The notes under the pieces are model-generated. The model saw only the letters and a list, made by a program, of their open reading frames with translations. It did no database searches and was not told where the DNA came from. From JBGSPQ01 sp041738505 (GTDB lineage Bacteria > Patescibacteriota > Gracilibacteria > UBA1369), in contig JBGSPQ010000022.1 in the NCBI GenBank assembly GCA_041738505.1, positions 1 to 11,626 on the forward strand: a stretch of 11,626 nt of DNA, read 5' to 3'. This document shows positions 1 through 4,760 of the stretch, piece by piece. A program made the position numbers and the translations under genes. Each line of letters begins with the position of its first letter. The stretch's first letter is position 1.

Positions 1-73
1 ACTGATATCTCATCTTGGCCAACTCCTTCTCTTTAACTTCCTGCCTGATTTTGTATAATTCTGCTTGGGACAT
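1..73 (-). CDS. N-terminus of an unidentified protein, cut by the window edge
   Basis: Reading leftward from an ATG at 73-71, 24 codons stay open to the window edge. The predicted start is MSQAELYKIRQEVKEKEL, a Lys/Glu-rich amphipathic stretch that looks like a natural helical or coiled-coil N-terminus. No Shine-Dalgarno sequence precedes the ATG, which is usual for this window. Too little is visible to name a family. The alternative is a chance open frame; the charged, helix-like composition is the only positive evidence. Confidence 0.4.
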   Translation of the reverse strand, partial: MSQAELYKIRQEVKEKELAKMRYQ

Positions 74-159
74 CGTTGTTTGGGTTAGGTGTAAGCTATT
101 TAACCTTAACACGGTGTCCTATTTGTCTGTGTACTATATATATTTGTAATAAGCCAAGG

Positions 160-188
160 TTGACAAAGGTTTAGAAAGCAGGTAAAAA
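160..188 (+). promoter_or_regulatory. Putative sigma70-type promoter for the 76-residue ORF
   Basis: A perfect TTGACA at 160-165 is followed after 17 bases by TAAAAA at 183-188, a 4/6 match to the -10 consensus. Transcription would begin near 195, leaving about 13 nt before the ATG at 208. Similar short leaders are predicted for mscS and lemA here. The weak -10 is the main doubt. Confidence 0.4.
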
Positions 189-207
189 CATTTCCTTCAT
201 AAAAATT

Positions 208-438
208 ATGGAAAGAACATCTTATCCGGCTCCGGTAATACCAACCATAGGCCGTAAAAAAGCAAAAATTCGCAGAATGGGACAATGTGAGTTCAAGTCA
301 CCATGGAATTGCGAAACAATTAAAAAGATAGAGGACGCTAAAATTGCAGCAATGAGAAAAAAATATTTCAGAGTACTGCAACGGACTTTAAGCCTTTGCG
401 GATCAGCCGGCAAAGACTATACCGCGACTCCCCGATAA
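208..438 (+). CDS. Small basic hypothetical protein, 76 aa
   Basis: The 76-codon ORF encodes a Lys/Arg-rich protein with three Cys residues (27, 34 and 64), no signal peptide and no membrane segment. I do not recognise a family, and the cysteines do not form a CxxC pair. Support for a real gene is the perfect -35 box (160-165) with a plausible -10 box just upstream, giving a short leader like those of its neighbours. There is no Shine-Dalgarno sequence. It is convergent with tRNA-Thr, whose 3' end lies 34 bases beyond the stop. A 63-codon ORF on the opposite strand covers the same bases and is the less likely reading. Confidence 0.4.
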   Translation: MERTSYPAPVIPTIGRKKAKIRRMGQCEFKSPWNCETIKKIEDAKIAAMRKKYFRVLQRTLSLCGSAGKDYTATPR

Positions 439-472
439 TTCTGGAGCCACTTCCTTAACAAATCGTTTTAAA

Positions 473-547
473 TGGAGCCGGAGGCGAGATTTGAACTCGC
501 GACTTGCTGTTTACGAAACAGCTACTCTACCCCTGAGTTACTCCGGC
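473..547 (-). tRNA. tRNA-Thr(CGU) with encoded CCA
   Basis: Read on minus, the gene folds as a cloverleaf. The acceptor stem is GCCGGAG/CTCCGGC. The D stem is ACTC/GAGT around AGGGGTA. The anticodon stem GCTGT/ACAGC holds loop TTCGTAA with anticodon CGT at the canonical place. The T stem is GCGAG/CTCGC around TTCAAAT. The discriminator base is U and the 3' CCA is encoded. Anticodon CGU decodes the Thr codon ACG. The 5' end overlaps the last codons of the upstream co-directional HNH gene by 26 nt, so the two are probably co-transcribed and the tRNA released by RNase P. No obvious intrinsic terminator follows the CCA. Confidence 0.95.
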
Positions 548-986
548 TTACAGTCACCAATATGTGTCCTTCAATTGCTCTCTTGCTTAAAACACGATTA
601 TTTCTGCCATTCCCTCTATTTAAACCTGCATAGGTCGGAGTCAGTGCATCACAATTTGGACATATTAAACGCAGATTATTTTCACAATTATTTCGCCAGT
701 TACCGTCAATGTGGTCTGCAACAAGAGGGACTTCTCCAAGCTTTGGATTAACCTGTGCCCAACCGCATAAACTGCATTTATTTCCAAATTTTCTTCTAAG
801 ATATTTTTTTACATAGCGCGAAACGATACCTAAGCCCTGTAATCCCGTGACACGACCCTCCTGCCATTTTTTTATATAGGATTGATATTGGTATTCCATT
901 TGACAAGAATTGCTACAATATTTATACCCGGATCTAGAGGTTTCTTTTTTGCAGATAAGGCACTCGTTTCGTGGTTTTTTTGGCAT
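522..986 (-). CDS. HNH endonuclease-like protein with N-terminal zinc motif
   Basis: From the ATG at 986 the protein has 154 residues. An N-terminal metal-binding part has C9-x2-C12 and C24-x3-C28, then a basic helix region (KKYLRRKF). An HNH core follows with C71-x2-C74, DHIDGN (D91, H92), NNCENNLRLICPNCD (C109-x2-C112) and a TPTYAGLNRGNGR tail. The spaced Cys pairs around DHI...NN..NL mark the HNH/McrA-like nuclease fold found in phage and standalone bacterial proteins. The usual third His after CPNC is Asp113. The ORF extends upstream to an ATG at 1010, but a good promoter (TTGACG-17-TATTTT, 999-1027) lies inside that extension and family members start near MPKKPR, so 986 or 992 is preferred. 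The last codons lie inside tRNA-Thr. Substrate and physiological role are unknown. Confidence 0.85.
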   Translation of the reverse strand: MPKKPRNECLICKKETSRSGYKYCSNSCQMEYQYQSYIKKWQEGRVTGLQGLGIVSRYVKKYLRRKFGNKCSLCGWAQVNPKLGEVPLVADHIDGNWRNNCENNLRLICPNCDALTPTYAGLNRGNGRNNRVLSKRAIEGHILVTVSRSNSGVE

Positions 987-998
987 AGGCATGGGCAT

Positions 999-1027
999 AA
1001 AATAAACCATTCAAAAAACAGCGTCAA
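999..1027 (-). promoter_or_regulatory. Putative promoter of the HNH/tRNA-Thr unit
   Basis: On minus, TTGACG (1027-1022) and TATTTT (1004-999) are separated by exactly 17 bases. The expected start of transcription, near 992, falls on the tandem ATGCCC ATGCCT ATGCCA start-codon cluster, so the mRNA would be leaderless or almost so. If this is right, the ATG at 1010 cannot be the translation start. Confidence 0.5.
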
Positions 1028-1039
1028 GCAAAGAAAAAG

Positions 1040-1062
1040 CCCTGCTCGTCGGCAGGGTTTTT
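1040..1062. terminator. Bidirectional intrinsic terminator
   Basis: The stem CCCTGC (1040-1045) / GCAGGG (1052-1057) encloses a six-base loop. It is followed on plus by TTTTT (1058-1062). On minus it is followed by CTTTTTCTTT (complement of 1030-1039). It would end minus-strand transcripts coming from lexA or the 68-codon ORF just before the HNH promoter. Confidence 0.75.
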
Positions 1063-1117
1063 CCCGTTTCACATAGGCAAAAGGGGTTAAGAAAGGTCAA
1101 TCACGAATTAAAACAAG

Positions 1118-1324
1118 TCAGGCGTTGAGGGGGATTCGGGAAACTTTATAAGTGAACTTTCGTTTAGTCGTTCTTTTTGATTTTACAGGCGCGGTTTTAG
1201 CGGCCGACTGTAAATTCATTTCGGCGATACGATCTCTCCTTAAGGCCTGTGTACGCCTCGGCAGAGGCATCGGATCAAACAGTCTTACGTTCACCGAGGG
1301 TGAAAAAAATCTAGCAAGTAACAT
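1118..1324 (-). CDS. Possible small basic protein, 68 aa
   Basis: An open frame of 68 codons lies between lexA and the terminator at 1040. The C-terminal half is Lys/Arg/Thr-rich (for example KSKRTTKRKFTYK) and no family is recognised. A TATAAT at 1347-1342 on minus would give a leader of roughly 11 nt, but no good -35 box is present. An AAGGAGAG motif lies upstream of an internal ATG, too far away to be a normal ribosome site. The whole stretch is full of hairpins, so this may be a chance frame across an RNA gene. It is listed as an alternative to the RNA candidate. Confidence 0.25.
   Translation of the reverse strand: MLLARFFSPSVNVRLFDPMPLPRRTQALRRDRIAEMNLQSAAKTAPVKSKRTTKRKFTYKVSRIPLNA
1125..1152 (+). 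promoter_or_regulatory. Putative plus-strand promoter for a hairpin-rich transcript
   Basis: TTGAGG (1125-1130) and TATAAG (1147-1152) are separated by 16 bases. Nothing protein-coding that I trust lies downstream on plus, but a plus-strand terminator follows at 1418-1442. Together they would delimit a transcript of about 285 nt. Confidence 0.35.
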
Positions 1325-1442
1325 GGTTTATTGGGTTAAGAATTATAATTTTTAGTCTAAGAAACACACCGGACATATGCCGTCTTTTGGCATCAGTCCG
1401 TACACACCGCCTTCGAGGGGACAAACAGTCCCGTTTTTATTT
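1158..1442 (+). ncRNA. Candidate structured RNA of unknown class
   Basis: This gene-free interval contains a series of strong hairpins. TTTACAG (1182-1188) pairs with CTGTAAA (1208-1214). GCCTC (1255-1259) pairs with GAGGC (1264-1268) around the tetraloop GGCA. TTCACC (1290-1295) pairs with GGTGAA (1299-1304). CGGAC+ATGCC (1370-1381) pairs with GGCAT+GTCCG (1389-1400). A terminator hairpin at 1418-1432 follows. Promoter-like boxes lie upstream on plus. I looked for the signatures of tmRNA (tRNA-like ends, tag), RNase P RNA, SRP RNA and tRNA and did not find them. Strand is uncertain because the hairpins are equally stable on minus, where a weak promoter and the 1040 terminator could also bound a transcript. 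Confidence 0.35.
1418..1442 (+). terminator. Intrinsic terminator on plus, facing the lexA 3' end
   Basis: The stem GGGAC (1418-1422) / GTCCC (1428-1432) with loop AAACA is followed by GTTTTTATTT. On minus there is no T-tract after the stem, so it does not obviously terminate lexA. It implies a plus-strand transcript that reaches this point. Confidence 0.65.
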
Positions 1443-1449
1443 CACGCCG

Positions 1450-2073
1450 CTACCTCTTATAGTGCCTTATCAGCCCCGTTACAACGCCCTGCGTGCAAAG
1501 TTCGCCTTCCGGATAAATATTGTCATAATTGGGGTTTTCCGGTTTCAAATAAACGCGTCCGTTTGATTCTCTCATATATCTTTTAACGGTATTCTGGTTA
1601 TCCACCAGAGCCACCACAATATCGCCCTCGCGCGGCTCCAACGCCCCGCAAACCACCAGAATATCCCCATCATAAATGCCCGCCTCGATCATACTGTCCC
1701 CCGTAACGCGGAGCAGATACGAATCCTTATACTTGTACACAACGTCCTCACCTACATTCACCCAGCTTTCAATATACTCCTCCGTCAGGATCGGCCCGCC
1801 CGCGGGCACCATTCCCAGCAGAGGAAGCTTAAAATCCTCGTTATTGAGCCTTTCTTTGACGCTGTTTAAAAGCTTGATCCCGCGCGGTGTATCATCCTTT
1901 TTGATATAGCCTTTTTCCTCCAGAGCCTTCAGGTGTTTTAAAATACTGTTATCCGAACTCACCCCGAAAAATTCTCTCATTTCCTTGATAGTGGGTGAAG
2001 ATCCGTTTTCAAACTGGTACTTTTCTATAAATTCCAGTACGGCCTCCTGTTTTTCCGTTAATACTTCGGACAT
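1450..2073 (-). CDS. lexA: LexA SOS repressor
   Basis: LexA represses DNA-damage genes and inactivates itself by RecA-stimulated self-cleavage. The protein has 207 residues, the normal length. Residues 1-70 form the winged-helix DNA-binding domain (SPTIKEMREFFGVSSDNSILKHLKALEEKGYI). The cleavage site is A91-G92 in VPAGGP. The catalytic Ser is S127 in GDSM and the general-base Lys is K164 in NTVKRY. The recognition-helix segment SDNSILKHL differs from the E. coli SPNAAEEHL, consistent with a different operator. The promoter at 2110-2138 carries a palindrome suited to autorepression. The leader is about 30 nt with no Shine-Dalgarno sequence. lemA ends 80 bases upstream, so lexA is likely its own transcription unit. 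Confidence 0.96.
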   Translation of the reverse strand: MSEVLTEKQEAVLEFIEKYQFENGSSPTIKEMREFFGVSSDNSILKHLKALEEKGYIKKDDTPRGIKLLNSVKERLNNEDFKLPLLGMVPAGGPILTEEYIESWVNVGEDVVYKYKDSYLLRVTGDSMIEAGIYDGDILVVCGALEPREGDIVVALVDNQNTVKRYMRESNGRVYLKPENPNYDNIYPEGELCTQGVVTGLIRHYKR

Positions 2074-2109
2074 GGCTTATAAAAAAGAATAATGGTTATT
2101 TGTAACCCC

Positions 2110-2138
2110 ATTATAGGTGAGTGTATACTCACCGTCAA
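2110..2138 (-). promoter_or_regulatory. lexA promoter
   Basis: On minus, TTGACG (2138-2133) and a perfect TATAAT (2115-2110) are separated by exactly 17 bases. This is one of the two best promoters in the window. Transcription would begin near 2103, about 30 nt before the lexA ATG. Confidence 0.8.
2116..2133 (-). promoter_or_regulatory. Putative LexA operator (SOS box)
   Basis: The plus-strand sequence GGTGAGTGTATACTCACC has perfect 7-bp arms GGTGAGT/ACTCACC around GTAT. It exactly fills the spacer between the lexA -35 and -10 boxes, where bound repressor would block RNA polymerase. It matches neither the E. coli box (CTGT-N8-ACAG) nor the Gram-positive box (CGAAC-N4-GTTCG). I found no second good copy in the window. 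Confidence 0.65.
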
Positions 2139-2153
2139 TACTTTTTTATTATT

Positions 2154-2681
2154 TTACTTTTCAAACTCAAAAATATGCATCTTTCCAAAGCGCATAAGCC
2201 CCAAAACCGGCGCCAGCAAAAAGAACCCCGCAAGTTTGTTATAGTTCCTGACCTTCCCATTATAATACTCAGTCATTTCTTCTATCTCACTTGAAATTTC
2301 CTTGAATTCCATCTTCAGCTCCAGAAAATTGGTGTCGTGTTCAAGTTCGTGGGATTCTTTTGTCAGAGCCCAGATTTTGTGCATCAAATCCGAAATTTCC
2401 AGTTCGGCGTGAACTCTTTCTTTGGGTTTTATCACCGGCCATGTCTTCGCCCGTAGGGCCGTCAGGTTGACCAGCAGTTCGGTGTGACCCGATAAATGAG
2501 CCCTCACCGTCTCAATCAAATTGGGGATTTTATCCAGCCTTATCCCCATCTTCTGCAACAGAAGCTGATAATATTCATCAACCTCGGCTCTAAAGGATTT
2601 AAACAGAAAATAAATGAAAATCACCGCCAGACCCGCCAGCAGAAGAACCGAAACTATAATAACAATAACGTGTTCGGACAT
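2154..2681 (-). CDS. lemA: LemA family membrane protein
   Basis: The 175-residue protein has one N-terminal transmembrane helix (about 5-28), then a long helical domain. The segment KIPNLIETVRAHLSGHTELL (51-70) and the later LELKMEFKEISSEIEEM...YNGKVRNYN are characteristic of LemA. The family usually ends with a short hydrophobic PxxxxxxxxGF-like segment; here it is FFLLAPVLGLMRFGK. Members form helical bundles with the N-terminus in the membrane, and their biochemical role is not settled. The gene lies 50 bases after the PH-domain gene and has its own extended -10 promoter. No TPM-domain partner, often seen beside lemA, is present. Confidence 0.88.
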   Translation of the reverse strand: MSEHVIVIIVSVLLLAGLAVIFIYFLFKSFRAEVDEYYQLLLQKMGIRLDKIPNLIETVRAHLSGHTELLVNLTALRAKTWPVIKPKERVHAELEISDLMHKIWALTKESHELEHDTNFLELKMEFKEISSEIEEMTEYYNGKVRNYNKLAGFFLLAPVLGLMRFGKMHIFEFEK

Positions 2682-2702
2682 AATGGATAAATTATCGCGG
2701 CA

Positions 2703-2711
2703 ATTATACCA
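2703..2711 (-). promoter_or_regulatory. Extended -10 promoter of lemA
   Basis: On minus the sequence TGGTATAAT is a perfect extended -10 element (TGnTATAAT). No good -35 box sits at the normal distance; TTGCCG is only 14 bases away. Transcription would start near 2697, about 16 nt before the lemA ATG. Confidence 0.6.
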
Positions 2712-2731
2712 TAAAAAAACACCGGCAACAT

Positions 2732-3370
2732 TTAATCTTCAACCTCCACCGCCTTCCTGTTAATATTGGTCATCCCGTTTTTAACATCCGAAAATTCATT
2801 ACTGAAGTTGTTAAGCGGTTGATGATCCCTCTCCGATAGTGTGGTCCTGACCTGATTTAACAGTCTGTAATGGTAGTCCGGCGAGGGCACATTGCGAAGC
2901 ACCCACGGATCGGAAAAGCTGATAATAACCACCAGTTCCCCAACCCCAACCAGACTTTTCACCAGGCCTTTCTGCTGTTTCTGAATATCCTGGATTCTTT
3001 TCATTACAATGGAATGCTTGTCATCATGCAAAAACAGCGATTTCTTAACCTCCACCACCCTGAAATTGGTAATAATCACGGTCCTCATAAAGTATTCAAT
3101 CATCTTCAGAAAAAACCTGTGGATAAGCAAAGCCGTGCCGATCAGCGCCAGCGCCACCAACAGCTGGAAAAAAGGTTCATCCAGAGAGGGCAGTCTGAAA
3201 CTGCCTATGGAAGCCACAAAAACAATCAGGCCGGTCATGTAAAGCAAAAACGGCAGTAAATCGGGGAGCAGAACCAGCCAGTGCCTGCGGAAAAATTCAA
3301 TAACTTTTTCATCCTGCATTTGTCCGCGGAAGTGGAATTCGTCGGAGCTCTTTATTTTTTTTTCTTTCAT
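2732..3370 (-). CDS. Bacterial PH-domain (YdbS-like, DUF304) membrane protein
   Basis: From the ATG at 3370 the protein has 212 residues. Two transmembrane helices lie at about 30-55 and 66-88. A bacterial PH-like domain follows with TNFRVVEVKKSLF (101-113), HSIVMKRIQDIQKQQKGL (119-136), VGVGELVVII and the FSDPWVLRNVP end. The core pattern (TxxRvi..kslf, Ri.di...q.Gl....Gvg.l.i) is that of the bPH_2 family. The frame is open 84 codons further upstream, but that part merely shadows the 77-residue gene in another frame and does not look like protein. The chosen ATG overlaps the stop of the 77-residue gene as ATGA, so translation is probably coupled. Function is unknown; a membrane-associated scaffold or lipid-binding role is a guess. 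Confidence 0.85.
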   Translation of the reverse strand: MKEKKIKSSDEFHFRGQMQDEKVIEFFRRHWLVLLPDLLPFLLYMTGLIVFVASIGSFRLPSLDEPFFQLLVALALIGTALLIHRFFLKMIEYFMRTVIITNFRVVEVKKSLFLHDDKHSIVMKRIQDIQKQQKGLVKSLVGVGELVVIISFSDPWVLRNVPSPDYHYRLLNQVRTTLSERDHQPLNNFSNEFSDVKNGMTNINRKAVEVED

Positions 3371-3600
3371 AGCGAAGAAAGATAAAAAATAAGCATCATC
3401 GATCCGACAGTGTAGAGCAGAACAAATCCCACATAAATCATCACCACATGATCCGGCCGGATAAAACCCAACAGCATGGAATATCCGTTTTCTATGATTG
3501 TATTGCGTTTTTTGTATGCCAAATAGCGCAACAGCGAGAGTCCCATAAATATCAATGAGACCATATGTGTTGTGATAATTGTCCCCCAGAAAAGGTTCAT
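3367..3600 (-). CDS. Small two-helix membrane protein, 77 aa
   Basis: This ORF encodes a hydrophobic protein with transmembrane segments at about 5-27 and 52-75, joined by a basic, presumably cytoplasmic loop (RYLAYKKRNTIIENGY). Its ATG overlaps the TGA of the glycosyltransferase gene, and its own TGA overlaps the ATG of the PH-domain gene, both as ATGA. That double coupling is the best evidence that it is real and works with its neighbours. I do not recognise a family. A helper subunit for the PH-domain protein or the glycosyltransferase is plausible but unproven. Confidence 0.75.
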   Translation of the reverse strand: MNLFWGTIITTHMVSLIFMGLSLLRYLAYKKRNTIIENGYSMLLGFIRPDHVVMIYVGFVLLYTVGSMMLIFYLSSL

Positions 3601-4760
3601 AGAAGCGACTTATAAACCCCAATCAGTTTTTCGGCGGAGGATTTCCATGAAAAATTATTCACAAAACTCTCCGCTTTTTGTTTTTGTTTTTGATAATAAG
3701 CGGAGTCTTTTAGCAGATCTTTCATATGGATTTGCAGACATTTCCCGTCATCGGGATGACAATAAACGGCCGTGTCCCCGGCCACTTCGTGATGTACCGG
3801 AAGATCCGATACAATGGCCGGCAGTCCGCTTGCGCACGCTTCCAGTAAAGGAAGATTGAATCCCTCTTTTTTTGAAAGATTCAGGAACGCCAGTGCAGAT
3901 TGGTAAAGAGCGGGTAAATCCGATTCGTCTATAAAGCCTGTTACAGCCATTTTTCCTTTAGCTGATTTGATACTAGTATCATTTATGAGTTTTGTCAATT
4001 CGTCATAGCTTTCGTACAGATTGTTTTCCAGACATTTGCCTCCGGCCAGTACAAAATTCACAGCAAATTCCGGAGCGATTTCGTTTACAAAAATCTCAAC
4101 CGGTTTTTGCACATTTTTACGGGCGTCGTAGCCTCCCACATACAGGAAAAACGGTCTTTCAGGACTTAGTCCGTATTTTTTTAATACCGCCTTTTTGGCA
4201 TCCTCCGGGATTTTTTGAGTGAAGGATTCGGAGACTGCGTTATGTATCACGGTGATTTTTTCAATATCCGTTTTGCACACTTCGGCCACCTCTTTTTTTG
4301 CCGATTCGGACACGCAGAGAACTTTATCCGCCTTTTTTACGGCATTTTTGCATCTGTCCTGATACAGCCTGGTTAATAAGGATTTTCTGTATTCCGGCAG
4401 AGTCCAGGGAATCGTGTCATGAACGGTCACAACCGTTGGAAAAGGGGATTTAAACCACGGATTACAGGGATAAGGAAAATGAATCAGATCAGCATTAATT
4501 TTTTTAAAATAGCGCGGAACCTGCACCTGCTCCCAGAAAGTCTTTTTAACCCCCGCCGGCCCCCACCCGATTTCCGGCAGAACGGTGATTTCCACATTTT
4601 CAAAACCCCAACGGTAAGGGGCCGGCGGAACATCCGGAACAACAAAAACAAACTGAATATCGGGGTGGTTCCGCGCCGCCTCCAGAAACAAATCACGCGT
4701 GTATCTGCCGATTCCGGTATGCGGTTTAACCAAAAACCTTCCGTTGACGCCGATTTTCAT
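3597..4760 (-). CDS. GT4-type glycosyltransferase (GT-B fold)
   Basis: The 387-residue protein is a typical retaining GT-B glycosyltransferase of family GT4. The N-terminal domain opens with MKIGVNGRFL and GIGRYTRDL (16-24), then HFPYP (94-98), VHDTIPW (113-119) and VSESAKKEV. The C-terminal domain has the donor-binding VGGYDARKN (208-216) and the EX7E motif EGFNLPLLE (299-307), followed by GLPAIVSDLPVHHEV. No membrane helix is seen, so it acts at the inner face of the membrane. Donor and acceptor cannot be told from sequence. A GGAG sits 5 nt before the ATG, the only clear Shine-Dalgarno site in the window, and the ATG overlaps the murG stop. The position after ftsW-murG suggests surface polysaccharide or envelope glycan synthesis. 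Confidence 0.92.
   Translation of the reverse strand: MKIGVNGRFLVKPHTGIGRYTRDLFLEAARNHPDIQFVFVVPDVPPAPYRWGFENVEITVLPEIGWGPAGVKKTFWEQVQVPRYFKKINADLIHFPYPCNPWFKSPFPTVVTVHDTIPWTLPEYRKSLLTRLYQDRCKNAVKKADKVLCVSESAKKEVAEVCKTDIEKITVIHNAVSESFTQKIPEDAKKAVLKKYGLSPERPFFLYVGGYDARKNVQKPVEIFVNEIAPEFAVNFVLAGGKCLENNLYESYDELTKLINDTSIKSAKGKMAVTGFIDESDLPALYQSALAFLNLSKKEGFNLPLLEACASGLPAIVSDLPVHHEVAGDTAVYCHPDDGKCLQIHMKDLLKDSAYYQKQKQKAESFVNNFSWKSSAEKLIGVYKSLL

Noticed and set aside
285..305. A GTGAGTTCAAGTCACC sequence resembling the lexA-promoter palindrome.
   Set aside because: The arms are only four bases when aligned as an inverted repeat, it lies inside the 76-codon ORF and it is far from any promoter.
442..479. 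TGGAGCC repeated at 442-448 and 473-479, as if a tRNA 3' end had been duplicated by integration.
   Set aside because: Only 7 bases match and no integrase or mobile element is present. Chance is sufficient.
1355..1437. Minus-strand frame resembling a zinc-binding peptide (CPLEGGVYGLMPKDGICPVC).
   Set aside because: The frame has a TGA only a few codons upstream and no ATG, GTG or TTG start before the first Cys. It also coincides with two hairpins. It looks coding but has no way to be initiated as read.
1081..1440. tmRNA or RNase P RNA in the lexA-HNH gap.
   Set aside because: No tRNA-like 5'/3' ends with a CCA and TTCGA arm, no plausible tag frame, and no GGAAAGTCCGG-type RNase P core were found on either strand.
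3371..3622. 84-codon N-terminal extension of the PH-domain protein.
   Set aside because: It overlaps the coupled 77-residue membrane protein in another frame, its composition is not protein-like, and the ATG at 3370 forms an ATGA junction.
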